Source: Laspinema sp. D2d
GTDB taxonomy: Bacteria > Cyanobacteriota > Cyanobacteriia > Cyanobacteriales > Laspinemataceae
Direction: 5' to 3'
DNA: 64,000 nucleotides
Assembly: GCF_025370755.1 (NCBI RefSeq)
Contig: NZ_JAMXFC010000001.1
Coordinates: 302,348-366,347, forward strand
The notes under the pieces are model-generated. The model made no database searches. It was not told the DNA's origin and saw only the letters and a program-made list of their open reading frames with translations. The translations under genes were made by a program, and so were the position numbers. Of this stretch, positions 1-10,102 are shown piece by piece (positions within the stretch are counted from its first letter, which is position 1; each line of letters begins with the position of its first letter).

Positions 1-896
1 AAGTTTGTATCAATGAATTCTTGAACCACCGAGAGAATTTTGGGTAATCGGGTGATGGTATTGATATTGAGGGTTTGATCCATGAGCGATCGCATCATCA
101 TTTGTTGACGCTGGATCCGACCGATATCCCCTAACTGATCGTAGCGAAACCGGAGAAATTGTAGCGCCTCTTTGCCCGCGAGATATTGCTCTCCCTGCTT
201 GAGGTCGATATACAGACGTTGGCTATCATCCTGGTATTTCATATCCACGGGGACATACATCTTCACCCCGCCCAGGGCATCCACTAATTTTTCAACCCCT
301 TGAACATTGATGCGAATATAGCGGTCAATCCGAACACCGCCAAGGAGTTCATTAACCGCCTTAGCGCTTAGAGCCGGACCTCCAAAATGGTTAGCATCAT
401 TAATTTTGCGGACGCCATATCCTTCCACTAAAGTGCGGGTATCTCTGGGGATAGAAAGAACCGTTAACTTATTAGCTTCAGGGTCAAAGCGGACCAACAG
501 CATCACATCCGCAAGACCATCCAGGGAATTAACCTGGGCATGGTATCCTAATTCGGCAACCTTCTCTTCTTTGAGGTCCGAAGTTAAAACGCTAGTACCT
601 ATGATTAAAATGTTAACTGAGCGAGTGAGCTCAGGTAATTTAAGATTGGTCCGCGCCAGATCGCTGTTAGAAAATATAGCTGCATCTTCAGCACTGAGTC
701 GGCTTTGCATTAAAGGGGTGCTGGACAAAGATACGGCGAGCAAGGCTCCTGCTGTTGCCGAGAGCATTGCCACACCACTTAAGCCAAAACAAAGCCAAAG
801 CCAACGTCCCCGATTTTCTTTATTGAGCTTTTTAGTCCGGGGTGTAGCGGTCGGTTCCGCCATCGGGCGTTGCTTGGATACGTTCTGATTTGGCAC
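1..896 (-). CDS. LCP (LytR-CpsA-Psr) family protein, C-terminus cut by window edge
   Basis: LCP enzymes transfer undecaprenyl-linked glycopolymers onto the cell wall or other acceptors outside the membrane. The reverse strand reads a short basic cytoplasmic tail, one membrane anchor (WLWLCFGLSGVAMLSATAGA) and then the LCP core. Family hallmarks visible are VLSIPRDTRT, INDANHFGG and the Arg-rich block RFRYDQLGDIGRIQRQQ, which carries the conserved arginines that bind the lipid pyrophosphate. The frame is still open at base 1, so the C-terminus lies outside. I prefer the GTG at 896, which has an AGGA about 5 nt upstream; the ATG at 863, 11 codons in, is the alternative and has no clear ribosome site. 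It is the last visible member of a minus-strand run that begins with the subtilase. The family call is firm; the acceptor polymer is unknown. Confidence 0.88.
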   Translation of the reverse strand, partial: MPNQNVSKQRPMAEPTATPRTKKLNKENRGRWLWLCFGLSGVAMLSATAGALLAVSLSSTPLMQSRLSAEDAAIFSNSDLARTNLKLPELTRSVNILIIGTSVLTSDLKEEKVAELGYHAQVNSLDGLADVMLLVRFDPEANKLTVLSIPRDTRTLVEGYGVRKINDANHFGGPALSAKAVNELLGGVRIDRYIRINVQGVEKLVDALGGVKMYVPVDMKYQDDSQRLYIDLKQGEQYLAGKEALQFLRFRYDQLGDIGRIQRQQMMMRSLMDQTLNINTITRLPKILSVVQEFIDTN

Positions 897-1135
897 GGGC
901 TTCCTCACACACTCAACAATATATCGATCAAATCGGACGAGCATCCTCACGCTCAATTAGACAAACGGCTGTGCAGGTGTTGAACACCCCGTACCGTTGA
1001 TGGGTTGATGGGCTATGTCCTGTTCCCTGGGATTGGGGGGTCACCATCGACGCAGTTATTCACCGTTGTCGGATCCTAAACCTCAAGTTAGCTTTAGGCA
1101 TGGAAATCACCAGAAACGACCCTTCCACGACAGGT

Positions 1136-1648
1136 CTAGGATAAATGCTTGCCAACAATCTCCTCAGCAACCTGTGATACTCCCGGTAGTCGCAGTGGCC
1201 GACGTTGCCACAGACGAACCATCAGCCAAATATTTACCACAAAATAGCCCGAGGTTAACACACTACTCATTAATAACAAGGGAATTGTTAGTAATTCCGA
1301 ACTTCTTGCGCCGGTTTCCAAGAAAATATGTCCGAGTAGCCACCCAAAGGCTAGGGTAATGGCGAGGCGAGAGGCAGCTTTTTGTTCGCGGTTACCTGGG
1401 TGGCGATATAACGTCCATAAGGCGGGGAAAAAGCCGAGGATGGGGAGGAAGTAGAAAAAGAGTCCTAAATGGGCGAGGTCTTTGTTTTCTAAGTCTTCCG
1501 GTGTGAGGATTGGGGGAGGATTATCTAAGTCCTCATCAGCCCAATTGGATGCAGCATAACGAGAGCGAACTCGCCGATCGCTCTCGTCCAGGATTTTAGA
1601 AGACTGGCGTTTGGGGCCAGGATTGGAATTAGGCGGCAACTGGGTCAT
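1136..1648 (-). CDS. small multi-pass membrane protein, function unknown
   Basis: A 170-residue protein. The N-terminal 55 residues are hydrophilic and Pro/Asp/Arg-rich. Three hydrophobic segments follow, at about residues 60-82, 95-112 and 118-145, and then a short basic tail. No catalytic motif is recognisable. The organisation (disordered N-terminus plus three or four helices) resembles uncharacterised cyanobacterial membrane proteins, but I cannot name a family. It starts at an ATG 49 nt after the subtilase stop and is followed on the same strand by the LCP gene, so it could be co-transcribed with either. Overlapping open frames on the plus strand look like shadows of this gene. Confidence 0.7.
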   Translation of the reverse strand: MTQLPPNSNPGPKRQSSKILDESDRRVRSRYAASNWADEDLDNPPPILTPEDLENKDLAHLGLFFYFLPILGFFPALWTLYRHPGNREQKAASRLAITLAFGWLLGHIFLETGARSSELLTIPLLLMSSVLTSGYFVVNIWLMVRLWQRRPLRLPGVSQVAEEIVGKHLS

Positions 1649-1697
1649 AGCCGGGGAGTTTTAGCCATCAGGGTGATCAGCCTTAGTTTAAACAGTT

Positions 1698-3371
1698 TTA
1701 AGGAGTCGGGGTCATCCACCAAGCCAAACTGTAAGGTTGGGTGGATTCATTGACTTGATCGCGAAAGTACACCCGAATTTTATAACGCCCGGTTTGGGGA
1801 ATCGGGTGATAAATATGTTCCGTACTATCGACCTTGCTAACGGAGGACCAAACACTCTTGCGAACATCGGTTTCATCCGCAGACATCAGATAGAGTTCCA
1901 GGTTATTCAGACCGCGATCTCGAAACCCTTCCCCAATATCATATTTTTCATTATTATTCCCATCAACTAGATCAACCCAACGATTCCAGGTTAGAGAAAT
2001 CGACACGAAACGGCCCGCCTCTAAGGGTTGGTCTAGGACATACTCGTGATAACTATTCGCCTCAACTGTGCGATAATCCCACCCAATTCCGGGTACGGCA
2101 TTTCCCGGACCCCACTGACCCGCACTAAACTGCTGGTAAGCCCGGTAAGCATTGAGATGGCCCGTTCCCAGGTCGCCATCCAGGGGAATTTCTTGACTGC
2201 TATAAGCGTCAGAATCTAACCAGGTGCGGTTCTGGTTCGCAAAAACCGTGCGAGTCATTTTCAAATGCTGACCATTGCCCGGGTCTTCGATTTTTTCCGC
2301 CGAGTTCATTAAAACCGCTTTCATTACCTCATGACGGCGAGCATCGAGGGTCCATTGGGGAGTGTTGGCTTGTTGATGAAGTTGGCGATCGCCATATTCC
2401 TGCAACAGGGCAACCGTTGCCGTCACATGAGGGGCCGCAAAACTCGTACCACTGGTCCGAGTGACTTGACCATCTAAACTCAATAAATCCAAGTTACTGC
2501 CCGGAGCCACTAAACTGATAGCACGGCGGTTATCGACATTCCCTTCTAATCCAATCAAGCGACTGGTTGTGCCACTAAAGGCACTGCCAATATTCGCCAA
2601 GTCTACTTTGGCAAACTTGCCCTCATAGAGCGTCGTAAAAGCAACATTGATCCCGTTATAGTTATCCGTCGGAATGGGAATGCCCCCGCGTCCTTGATTT
2701 CCCGCCACCACATGAACCACATTATGGACCCGCGCGGACCAATCTAAACATTGAGTCAGTAGGGCATTCCCATCTAAAACCGCATTGGGGCGGGGATCTT
2801 GGGCTAGGGATTCCCCAAAGCTGTAATTAATCGCCCTCACATCTCCGCTATTTTGTTCCGCCAGATTTTGAGCGGCCAAACATTCTTCCGGTTGTCCACT
2901 GCGCCGCAAGAAGCCAATCCCAGCGGCATAAAGGGTGGCATTTGGGGCAACGCCAATCAAGGCTTTATCCGAACTAATCATCACCGAAGCGACGTGTTCA
3001 GCGTGTTGTTCAGCCGGTTTCATCTCGGGATCATCTGTGGGGCTGGTTTTAGCCGGTGCATCCTGCATGAAAACTTGTTGGACTGGAATTTCTCGATGTA
3101 GGTCCGCTTGTTTGTCAAGGCCAAATTTTCGAGGGCGGCCAATGTCTACTTGACCGATCGCAATTTTTCTCCCGGTTAAGTTATAGGGCGCATCATGCAG
3201 CCGACGGGCATCAATGCCAATTTCACTAATTGAAGTCGGGAGGGCAACAGCAGGAATTCCGATTAAAGCCATACTGACGCCGCCAACGAGTCCGCTTAAC
3301 CCTGTGCTCAATTTTAAGCCCTTCCCGGTTCCAGCTCCACACACCAACCAATTATTAGGGAGTTTCTTCAT
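1698..3371 (-). CDS. secreted S8 family serine peptidase (subtilase)
   Basis: A 557-residue subtilisin-like protease. The catalytic triad is visible: Asp76 in GQVDIGRP, His126 in AEHVASV, and Ser310 in SGTSFAAPH. The oxyanion Asn225 sits in VVAGNQG. The N-terminus has a basic start and a hydrophobic stretch ending near AVALPTS (about residues 25-45), consistent with export. Residues after about 420 form a beta-rich region ending in TGRYKIRVYF, which resembles the pre-peptidase or P-domain-like modules often fused to secreted subtilases. It lacks a long classical pro-domain: the catalytic Asp comes early, so self-activation may differ from classical subtilisins. It is divergent from rpe with only about 50 nt between the starts, so their promoters must overlap. 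The substrate is unknown. Confidence 0.9.
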   Translation of the reverse strand: MKKLPNNWLVCGAGTGKGLKLSTGLSGLVGGVSMALIGIPAVALPTSISEIGIDARRLHDAPYNLTGRKIAIGQVDIGRPRKFGLDKQADLHREIPVQQVFMQDAPAKTSPTDDPEMKPAEQHAEHVASVMISSDKALIGVAPNATLYAAGIGFLRRSGQPEECLAAQNLAEQNSGDVRAINYSFGESLAQDPRPNAVLDGNALLTQCLDWSARVHNVVHVVAGNQGRGGIPIPTDNYNGINVAFTTLYEGKFAKVDLANIGSAFSGTTSRLIGLEGNVDNRRAISLVAPGSNLDLLSLDGQVTRTSGTSFAAPHVTATVALLQEYGDRQLHQQANTPQWTLDARRHEVMKAVLMNSAEKIEDPGNGQHLKMTRTVFANQNRTWLDSDAYSSQEIPLDGDLGTGHLNAYRAYQQFSAGQWGPGNAVPGIGWDYRTVEANSYHEYVLDQPLEAGRFVSISLTWNRWVDLVDGNNNEKYDIGEGFRDRGLNNLELYLMSADETDVRKSVWSSVSKVDSTEHIYHPIPQTGRYKIRVYFRDQVNESTQPYSLAWWMTPTP

Positions 3372-3422
3372 ATTTTGTTAAACTGAATACGACTTGACGG
3401 ACGGATGAAATATTTGTTAGCC

Positions 3423-4139
3423 ATGACCCAAACGCAATCAAACAAACCTATTGTCGTTGCTCCCTCCATCCTATCAGCAGATTTTAGTCGTCTGGGAGAG
3501 GAAGTACAGGCCATCGATCGCGCCGGGGCAGATTGGATCCATGTTGATGTCATGGATGGTCGGTTTGTCCCTAATATCACGATTGGCCCTCTCGTGGTCA
3601 AAGCCCTTCGTCCGGTGACATCCAAACCTTTGGATGTGCATTTGATGATTGTTGAACCTGAACGCTATGTTGAGGATTTTGCTAAAGCTGGGGCCGATAT
3701 TATTTCGGTTCATGCCGAACACAATGCCTCCCCCCACCTCCACCGGACCCTCGGTCAGATTAAAGAACTCGGCAAACAAGCTGGGGTCGTCCTCAATCCT
3801 TCCACACCGTTGGAGTTGATTGAATACGTTCTGGATCTGTGCGATTTGGTGTTGATCATGAGCGTTAACCCCGGTTTCGGCGGTCAAAGTTTTATCCCCG
3901 GTGTGGTCCCCAAAATCCGGAAGCTGCGCCAGATGTGCGATGAGCGCGGTTTAGACCCCTGGATTGAAGTGGATGGCGGGCTCAAAGGAAATAATTCCTG
4001 GCAAGTCATTGAAGCCGGTGCGAATGCGATTGTTGCCGGTTCCGCCGTCTTTGGTGCTCCGGACTATCAAAAGGCGATCGAGGAGATTCGCCATAGCCAG
4101 CGTCCCGCATTGGAAGCGCAACCCTTGGCAGCGGTGTAG
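3423..4139 (+). CDS. rpe: ribulose-phosphate 3-epimerase
   Basis: Interconverts ribulose 5-phosphate and xylulose 5-phosphate in the Calvin cycle and the oxidative pentose phosphate pathway; cytosolic. The TIM-barrel signatures are complete: [22 protein letters not shown] (metal and catalytic Asp), [18 protein letters not shown] and the second catalytic Asp in EVDGGL. The length of about 238 residues is normal for the family. I chose the ATG at 3423 (MTQTQSNKP) because cyanobacterial homologues begin close to IVVAPSIL; an in-frame ATG at 3405 would add six residues. The gene is single, followed 34 nt later by a strong intrinsic terminator and preceded by a very short spacer shared with the divergent subtilase gene. 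Confidence 0.97.
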   Translation: MTQTQSNKPIVVAPSILSADFSRLGEEVQAIDRAGADWIHVDVMDGRFVPNITIGPLVVKALRPVTSKPLDVHLMIVEPERYVEDFAKAGADIISVHAEHNASPHLHRTLGQIKELGKQAGVVLNPSTPLELIEYVLDLCDLVLIMSVNPGFGGQSFIPGVVPKIRKLRQMCDERGLDPWIEVDGGLKGNNSWQVIEAGANAIVAGSAVFGAPDYQKAIEEIRHSQRPALEAQPLAAV

Positions 4140-4173
4140 TGATAGTAGCGGATTGCTTCTAATCCGGACCCGT

Positions 4174-4214
4174 GGAAGCGAAACGACGCAATCGAATCGC
4201 TTCCTTTATTTTTG
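4174..4214 (+). terminator. intrinsic terminator of rpe
   Basis: GGAAGCGA (4174-4181) and TCGCTTCC (4197-4204) form a perfect 8-bp stem, followed by TTTATTTTTG. It lies 34 nt after the rpe stop, the right place and orientation to end that transcript. Confidence 0.8.
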
Positions 4215-5264
4215 ACTAATTTTTTGAGTCCGTTTTGACGGGAATACACCCAGACGGACCCCTCACCTCGATCAGGATTTCCAAAAACAAAATTTCCAAT
4301 GTGGAGGGGAGGGACAGGAGGATGCTTAGTCCCTCTAGGAATGAAGCGGTTGATTTTAGGCTGGGCATTTACCCTTGTCCAGAGTCAGTCATGAATTGCC
4401 CCTGGCGATCGCGTTACATCTGAAACCCGGTGTCATCCCCAATCCGGTTGTTAGGGTGTGGGTTTTTACGTCTTTCCACAGGGGCGGGGATCTCGAATAG
4501 ACCTCTTGCCAAAATCCGGATTAATCCCCCCTTTCCCCCTTTACCTACAGGGGAGCTTTTGAAAATTGTGCAAGAAGTCTAATCAGGGGGAAGACTTTAA
4601 ATGGGGGTAATCCATCCCCTGATTCACGGGAGTTCGGCCTAGGTAGTGAGCAAGGCTAAGGCGATAATTCCCTCGATTTGCATGAGGATTAATCCCTGCG
4701 CCGATCGCCACGGACTGACTTGAAATCTATCTCAGAAGTATTAGAGTGAGTCTCCATCAATGGGCCGATTCTGGGAGAGTCTGTTGGGTCAATATCACAG
4801 CGTGATTCTCTTGAATTTTCGACCAGAATGATTTCAGACCGGGCTATAGCAGCAAAGGAGGTCAGCCCTCCTTGGGCAATGGACCCTCGGTACAAGTTAC
4901 CTAGAAATCTACTTCAAAAAATGATACAATTAGAATCAATTCAGAGGACAGAAATTAAGACGAACAAACCAATGGAAAACCCCGAGATACATGACCGAGA
5001 AAACATGAGAGATTGCCGAATTATTCTGCAATTGATTAGGAACCCCCTGGATGGGAATCGGTCAGTTCCTATAAAGAGCAACGTACAAGACTCTATGTCT
5101 CTGGACAAAGGAGGGGTAAATTACTCTCGGGACAGAAGTACCTTCAACTCAGACACCGAGGCGCGATCACTCGCCACGCTAAACTAAAAGACGTTGCTGC
5201 AAATATGGACGCGCAGGTAAGGCTCCTGCCCAGAGCGCGGGCTAGCTAACTCAGAGGGCGGAAT
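4215..5264. other. gene-free spacer of about 1.05 kb
   Basis: No convincing gene was seen. Short open frames exist, the longest at 4828-5187 on the plus strand, but their products have no recognisable domain and a composition unlike neighbouring proteins. The stretch holds the MITE-like element at 4498-4581 and a C-rich patch around 4527-4545. It probably carries the promoter of the large kinase gene at 5265. Confidence 0.6.
4498..4581. repeat. MITE-like element with 12-bp terminal inverted repeats
   Basis: TAGACCTCTTGC (4498-4509) is the inverted complement of GCAAGAAGTCTA (4570-4581) at 11 of 12 positions. The interior holds a C-tract and its partial G-rich partner, so the transcript would fold. 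It encodes nothing and shows no clear target duplication. The 84-bp size and inverted ends fit a miniature inverted-repeat element, but a stable hairpin of other origin would look the same. Confidence 0.45.
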
Positions 5265-8200
5265 ATGTTCTGGAAATTCAAGCGCTCCCATCTGCTAAAT
5301 TATGGTGCTGCTACCGCATCGGTGGCGATCGCACTGGTGCTGACTCAACTGCTATTCCCACGAGTTGAACTGACTCCCTCCCTTCTGTTTGTTGTGGCGG
5401 TGGCAGTCTGTGCTCGATATGGCGGAATCGGGCCCGGGTTATTTGCAACGGTCCTCTCGGTCGCGACGATGGACCATTTTTTGACCAACACCCCCTTTAC
5501 TTGGAGCATGGGATGGGGTGACCTGGTTTGGGTCGGGGTCTTAAGTTTTATCACCGTTCTGATTAGCTCCCTCAACGAGTCTAAACAACAAGCGGTCAAG
5601 GAATTACAAAAAAAACAAGAGTTTTTGCAGGTGATGACCGATTCGTTACCTGTGGCAATTTCTTATGTGGATGGCTTAGAGCGTTATCGTTTCAACAATC
5701 AACGCTACGAAGACTGGTTCGGACATTCCCGGGATTTCTTGGGAGGGAAGCACCTCAAGGAGATTCTGGGAGAGTCGGCCTATCAAGTGATTCGGCCTTA
5801 TGTCAAAGTGGCATTATCCGGACAGTCGGTGACTTATGAAACCCACCTTCCCTATCAAGAGGGAGGGTCCCGTTATATTCGCGCCACCTACGTTCCGGAC
5901 TGGGGTCACCGCCAAGAGGTCAAAGGATTTATTGCCTTCATTGAAGATGTTACTCAGCAACGGAAGGCGGAAGAGGGGCTGCGCGAGTCTCAGCAGCGGA
6001 GTCAATTAGCCCTAGATGCGGCGCAGATGGGAACCTGGGAATGGAACCTCAAAACGGGCAAGGTGAAGCGATCGGCGATGGTGGCGCGGATTTTTGGCAC
6101 TGACCAGGGCAGTTTTGATGGCACTTATGAAGGGTTTGTTGAAGGGATTTATCCCGAGGACCGCCCCAGTTTTGAGCAGGCGGTTCAACAGGCGATCAAA
6201 AATCAGGAAGATTATGAAATCGAATTTCGGATCCCCAGAGGTCATCTGGGGATCCGTTGGGTGTTATGTAAGGGTCAAGTCTTGCCGGATTATGATGGAA
6301 AGCCCCTGCGAGCCCTCGGGGTCTGCATGGATGTGACGGAAAGTCGCTATGCCGCTGAAGCCCTGCGGGTGAGTGAAGAACGATTTCGGCACATCTATGA
6401 GTCGAATTTGATTGGATTGGTGTTTGGCGATCGCAATGGCAATATTAGCGAAGCTAACAATGCGTTTCTTAATATTGTGGGGTACACGCCGGAAGATTTG
6501 CGATCGCGGCGGGTGATTTGGCAGAATCTTAACCCCTTGGTTAATCGGGATGATGACGATATGACTGTCAGTCTGGTGGAAGCCGTCTGCATCCCCACGG
6601 AAACGGAATTAATTCGCAAAGATGGGAGTCGCGTCCCGGTTTTGATGGGCCAAGTGCCACTCCAAGACTACACGAATATGGGGATCAGCTTTGTTCTGGA
6701 CCTAAGCGAACGCAAACAAGCTCAAGCGGCTTTAAGCGAAAGCGAAGAACGACTCCGCCTCGCTTTGGAAGCGGCCCACATGGGAATGTGGGATTGGGAT
6801 ATCGCCACGGGCAAAATTGCCCAGTCTGAGATTGTCGATCGCCTATTGGGGTTGGAAGCGGGTAGTTTTGGCGGAACTTACAATAGCTTAATCAAAATTG
6901 TTCATCCCGATGATCGGGCGCGATTCAATAAACACGCGATCGCCACGATGGAACGGGGTCAAGATTTTAATGTGGAATTCCGGGTGGTGAAACCCGATCA
7001 CACGGTTGCCTGGGTTGCCAGTATTGGCAAACGACTCCCGGATAAAGCCAAAAATGGAGATCGCTTGATCGGGGTCTGCATGGATATCACTGAACGCAAG
7101 CAAATCGAACAGGAACTCTACCGGCGTGAACAGGAATTTAAAGCCTTAGCCGAAAATGCCCCGGATATCATTGCTAGGATGGATTCCGAAGGGCGCTATC
7201 AGTATGTGAATCAGGCGATCGAACAAGTAACAGGCATTTCCCAAAACGCCTTTATCGGTAAAACGTTTTCTGAGTTAGGATTCCCCGACGAAATTGATGC
7301 CTTGTGGAAACAAAGCGTGAGCGAGGTCCTCACCACGGCACAAGAAGGGATTGTCGAAGGCTATTTACCCACGCCGAAGGGAACGCGATACTATCAATCT
7401 CGTTTGGTTCCGGAACAGGCTCTTGATGGGTCCCTAGACCATGCCATCTGCATCAGTCGCGATATCACGGACCTCAAACAAACCCAAGAAGCCTTACGGG
7501 AAACGAATCAAACCCTCAAAGCCCTGATTCAAGCTTGTCCCTTGGCGGTGATGGTTTTAGATCCCACCGGGAAGGTAAAAATGTGGAATAGAAGCGCCGA
7601 AAGGATTTTGGGCTGGAGTGAAGCCGAGGCGATCGGCCGTCAATTCCCAGGCATCCCCGCTGAAAGACGAGAGGAGTTACAAGCCAATATTTCCGCTACC
7701 CTCGCGGGGAATCCCTTAATGGGCGCGGAAACTCGTCGTCTGACTAAAGGCGGAAAGCTAATTGATGTTGCCATCTGGACGGCCCCCTTGCGGGATGCGA
7801 AGGGAAATGTCAGCTACCTCTCAATCTTGGCGGATATCAGCGATCGCAAGCAAGCTGAAGAAGCCCTGCGCGACAGTGAGGAACGCTTCCGCACCTTGGT
7901 TAACTCGATGGATGACATTGTATTCACTTTGGACCGTCAAGGTCGGCATACGGCGATTTTTGGCCGCTGGTTCGAGCGCACCGGGATCACCCCGGAAAAT
8001 TTTCTCGGCAAAAGTGCTGGGGATCTGTTTGGTCCGAAAGCGGCAGAGATTCATAACACTTCTAATCAAAAAGCCCTCACCGGAGAGAGCGTAATCTATG
8101 AATGGAGTTTCCAGACGGAAGCGGGGACTCAATACTGTCAAACCTCTCTCTCTCCCTTGTGCGATCGCGAGGGTCGAGTTACGGGGATTGTCGGTGTAGG

Positions 8201-9917
8201 ACGGGATATTACGGAACGGCAGCAAGCAGAACAACGGCAATATTTCTTGGCGGAAGTCTCTTCCGTTCTGGCTTCCTCCCTGGACTACCCGACTACCCTC
8301 AAGAGTTTGGCAAATCTGGTGGTGCCGACGATCGCCGATTACTGCGTCATTTATATTGTGGAGGAGGCCGGACAAATCTCTGGATTGGCAATGGCACATA
8401 CCGATCGGGAGAAAGAGGCGTTGTTAGGTGAGATGGAACAGTATTATCCTCTGGACTTAAATCATGAGGATGGAGTTGTTCAGGTGGTTTCCTCCGGTAA
8501 GCCGATCCTGATTCCGGAATTGACCGACGAAATGCGGGTGGCAGCAGCACGGGATCCGGAACATCTCCGACTGATGCGGGAATTGGGCTGTCAGTCCTCC
8601 ACAATTGTTCCCTTGGTGGCTCGGGGTCGCACATTGGGGGCGATTAGCTTTGCCATTGCTGAATCGGGGCGGCGGTACAAAGCCGAGGACCTGATGTTGG
8701 CCGAAGAATTGGCACGGCGGGCAGGATTTGCCATTGATAATGCTCGGTTGTATCGCGACTCCCAAGAAGCCAACCGCATGAAAGACGAGTTTTTGGCGAT
8801 CGTCTCTCACGAGTTACGCACGCCGTTGAATGCGATGTTAGGTTGGGCGCAGTTACTCCGAACTCGCAAGTTTGACGAGGCGACGACAGAGCGTGCATTG
8901 GAGACAATCGAGCGCAATGCACGGGTGCAAACTCAGTTGATTGAGGATTTATTAGATGTTTCCCGGATTCTGCGGGGGAAAGTGGCTTTGAGTTTGGAGC
9001 CTGTGGATTTGAGTGTGGCGATCGCCTCGGCGATTGAGTCGTTGCGTCCGAGTGCGGAGGCGAAGCAGATCCAGCTCATCCATAATGTCACAAAATCCGT
9101 GGGGGTGGTTTCTGGGGATATTAATCGCATTCAGCAAGTGGTGTGGAATTTGCTCTCGAATGCGATTAAGTTTACCCCAAGTGAGGGACGGGTGGAAGTG
9201 AGGTTAAAGCGATCGCGCAATTTTGCCATTCTGGAAGTGGCAGATACGGGAATGGGAATCGCACCTGACTTTTTACCCTTTGTGTTTGAGCGCTTCCGCC
9301 AAGCGGATAGTACCACAACGCGCTCCTACGGGGGTTTGGGTTTAGGTTTGGCGATCGTCCGTCATTTGTTAGAAATGCATGGGGGCAGTATTCGCGCCTA
9401 CAGTGAGGGAACCGGCAAGGGTGCAACCTTTACGGTGACTCTACCCCTGTTACAACGCCTCCAGGGGAACGAAGCGGTGCAGGCGGGTTCTGATCTGATT
9501 CCTGACGATGCTAATCTGGCTGAGGATGACGTTCCCTTAGCTGGGTTGCGCGTGTTGGTGGTGGAGGATGAAGCGGATACCTTGGAATTTTTGATTACGA
9601 CCCTGGAAATGGCTGGAGCGATCGTCCAGGGGGTATCGTCTGCTACTCAGGCATTAGCCGCGATCGCCGAGGAAAAACCCGATATTTTGGTGAGCGATAT
9701 TGGAATGCCCGAATTGGATGGGTATTCTTTGATCCGCCAAGTGAGAAGTCAGGAGTCGGATTCTGAGCCGCTCCTTCCGGCATTGGCACTCACCGCTTAT
9801 GCTCGGGATAGCGATCGCGCTCGCGCCCTGAATGCGGGCTTTCACCAGCATATCTCTAAACCGATTCAACCCGATCGCCTGATTACGGTAGTCAAAAATT
9901 TGGCCGTGAAGGAATAA
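5265..9917 (+). CDS. multi-PAS/GAF hybrid sensor histidine kinase with DUF4118 membrane module
   Basis: A 1550-residue membrane-anchored sensor. Order: four-helix DUF4118 (KdpD-like) module at about 8-105; seven PAS domains starting near residues 118, 240, 368, 489, 622, 749 and 866; a GAF domain at about 992-1165; HisKA with phospho-acceptor His1182 in SHELRTPLN; the ATPase domain with DTGMGIAP and GGLGLGLAIV; and a C-terminal receiver with phospho-Asp1478 in LVSDIGMPELDG. The PAS modules repeat the WEWN/WDWD and DITERKQ landmarks, so several arose by internal duplication. The start ATG has a purine-rich GAGGGCGG upstream. His-to-Asp transfer can occur within the chain, so the output partner is probably an Hpt protein or a separate regulator. 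The signal sensed is unknown. No adjacent response regulator suggests a cognate pair. Confidence 0.93.
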   Translation: MFWKFKRSHLLNYGAATASVAIALVLTQLLFPRVELTPSLLFVVAVAVCARYGGIGPGLFATVLSVATMDHFLTNTPFTWSMGWGDLVWVGVLSFITVLISSLNESKQQAVKELQKKQEFLQVMTDSLPVAISYVDGLERYRFNNQRYEDWFGHSRDFLGGKHLKEILGESAYQVIRPYVKVALSGQSVTYETHLPYQEGGSRYIRATYVPDWGHRQEVKGFIAFIEDVTQQRKAEEGLRESQQRSQLALDAAQMGTWEWNLKTGKVKRSAMVARIFGTDQGSFDGTYEGFVEGIYPEDRPSFEQAVQQAIKNQEDYEIEFRIPRGHLGIRWVLCKGQVLPDYDGKPLRALGVCMDVTESRYAAEALRVSEERFRHIYESNLIGLVFGDRNGNISEANNAFLNIVGYTPEDLRSRRVIWQNLNPLVNRDDDDMTVSLVEAVCIPTETELIRKDGSRVPVLMGQVPLQDYTNMGISFVLDLSERKQAQAALSESEERLRLALEAAHMGMWDWDIATGKIAQSEIVDRLLGLEAGSFGGTYNSLIKIVHPDDRARFNKHAIATMERGQDFNVEFRVVKPDHTVAWVASIGKRLPDKAKNGDRLIGVCMDITERKQIEQELYRREQEFKALAENAPDIIARMDSEGRYQYVNQAIEQVTGISQNAFIGKTFSELGFPDEIDALWKQSVSEVLTTAQEGIVEGYLPTPKGTRYYQSRLVPEQALDGSLDHAICISRDITDLKQTQEALRETNQTLKALIQACPLAVMVLDPTGKVKMWNRSAERILGWSEAEAIGRQFPGIPAERREELQANISATLAGNPLMGAETRRLTKGGKLIDVAIWTAPLRDAKGNVSYLSILADISDRKQAEEALRDSEERFRTLVNSMDDIVFTLDRQGRHTAIFGRWFERTGITPENFLGKSAGDLFGPKAAEIHNTSNQKALTGESVIYEWSFQTEAGTQYCQTSLSPLCDREGRVTGIVGVGRDITERQQAEQRQYFLAEVSSVLASSLDYPTTLKSLANLVVPTIADYCVIYIVEEAGQISGLAMAHTDREKEALLGEMEQYYPLDLNHEDGVVQVVSSGKPILIPELTDEMRVAAARDPEHLRLMRELGCQSSTIVPLVARGRTLGAISFAIAESGRRYKAEDLMLAEELARRAGFAIDNARLYRDSQEANRMKDEFLAIVSHELRTPLNAMLGWAQLLRTRKFDEATTERALETIERNARVQTQLIEDLLDVSRILRGKVALSLEPVDLSVAIASAIESLRPSAEAKQIQLIHNVTKSVGVVSGDINRIQQVVWNLLSNAIKFTPSEGRVEVRLKRSRNFAILEVADTGMGIAPDFLPFVFERFRQADSTTTRSYGGLGLGLAIVRHLLEMHGGSIRAYSEGTGKGATFTVTLPLLQRLQGNEAVQAGSDLIPDDANLAEDDVPLAGLRVLVVEDEADTLEFLITTLEMAGAIVQGVSSATQALAAIAEEKPDILVSDIGMPELDGYSLIRQVRSQESDSEPLLPALALTAYARDSDRARALNAGFHQHISKPIQPDRLITVVKNLAVKE

Positions 9918-9924
9918 AGTCTGT

Positions 9925-9965
9925 CCCCTGGACTGGTGAATTGTAAATTTTGCCAGTCCAAGGGG
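9925..9965 (+). terminator. hairpin just after the 1550-aa kinase gene
   Basis: CCCCTGGACTGG (9925-9936) pairs with CCAGTCCAAGGGG (9953-9965), a 12-bp stem with one bulged base, starting 8 nt after the stop codon. No U-run follows, so it may be a weak terminator or a 3'-end stabiliser. Confidence 0.45.
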
Positions 9966-10102
9966 TTGAGATATCCGGGATTTGATGGGAGCAACTCACC
10001 GCAGAGTTTGGGTTGCGGCTCGGGGTTGCGAGTTGTCAAAATCTGAGAGAATTGGAACCGAATGCGCTGTGAAAATTATCCCCTACTTTTAGCACTGATT
10101 TC

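Noticed and set aside
406..888. 160-residue open frame on the plus strand
   Set aside because: It is antisense to the LCP gene, whose reading on the minus strand has clear family motifs.
900..935. Possible Yfr1 small RNA (CCTCACAC motif)
   Set aside because: Only about 8 bases of the conserved single-stranded motif match, and there is no flanking stem-loop or terminator. It lies in the upstream region of the LCP gene.
4828..5187. 119-residue open frame on the plus strand
   Set aside because: No recognisable domain, a composition unlike coding sequence here, and no ribosome site. It overlaps the presumed promoter region of the kinase gene.
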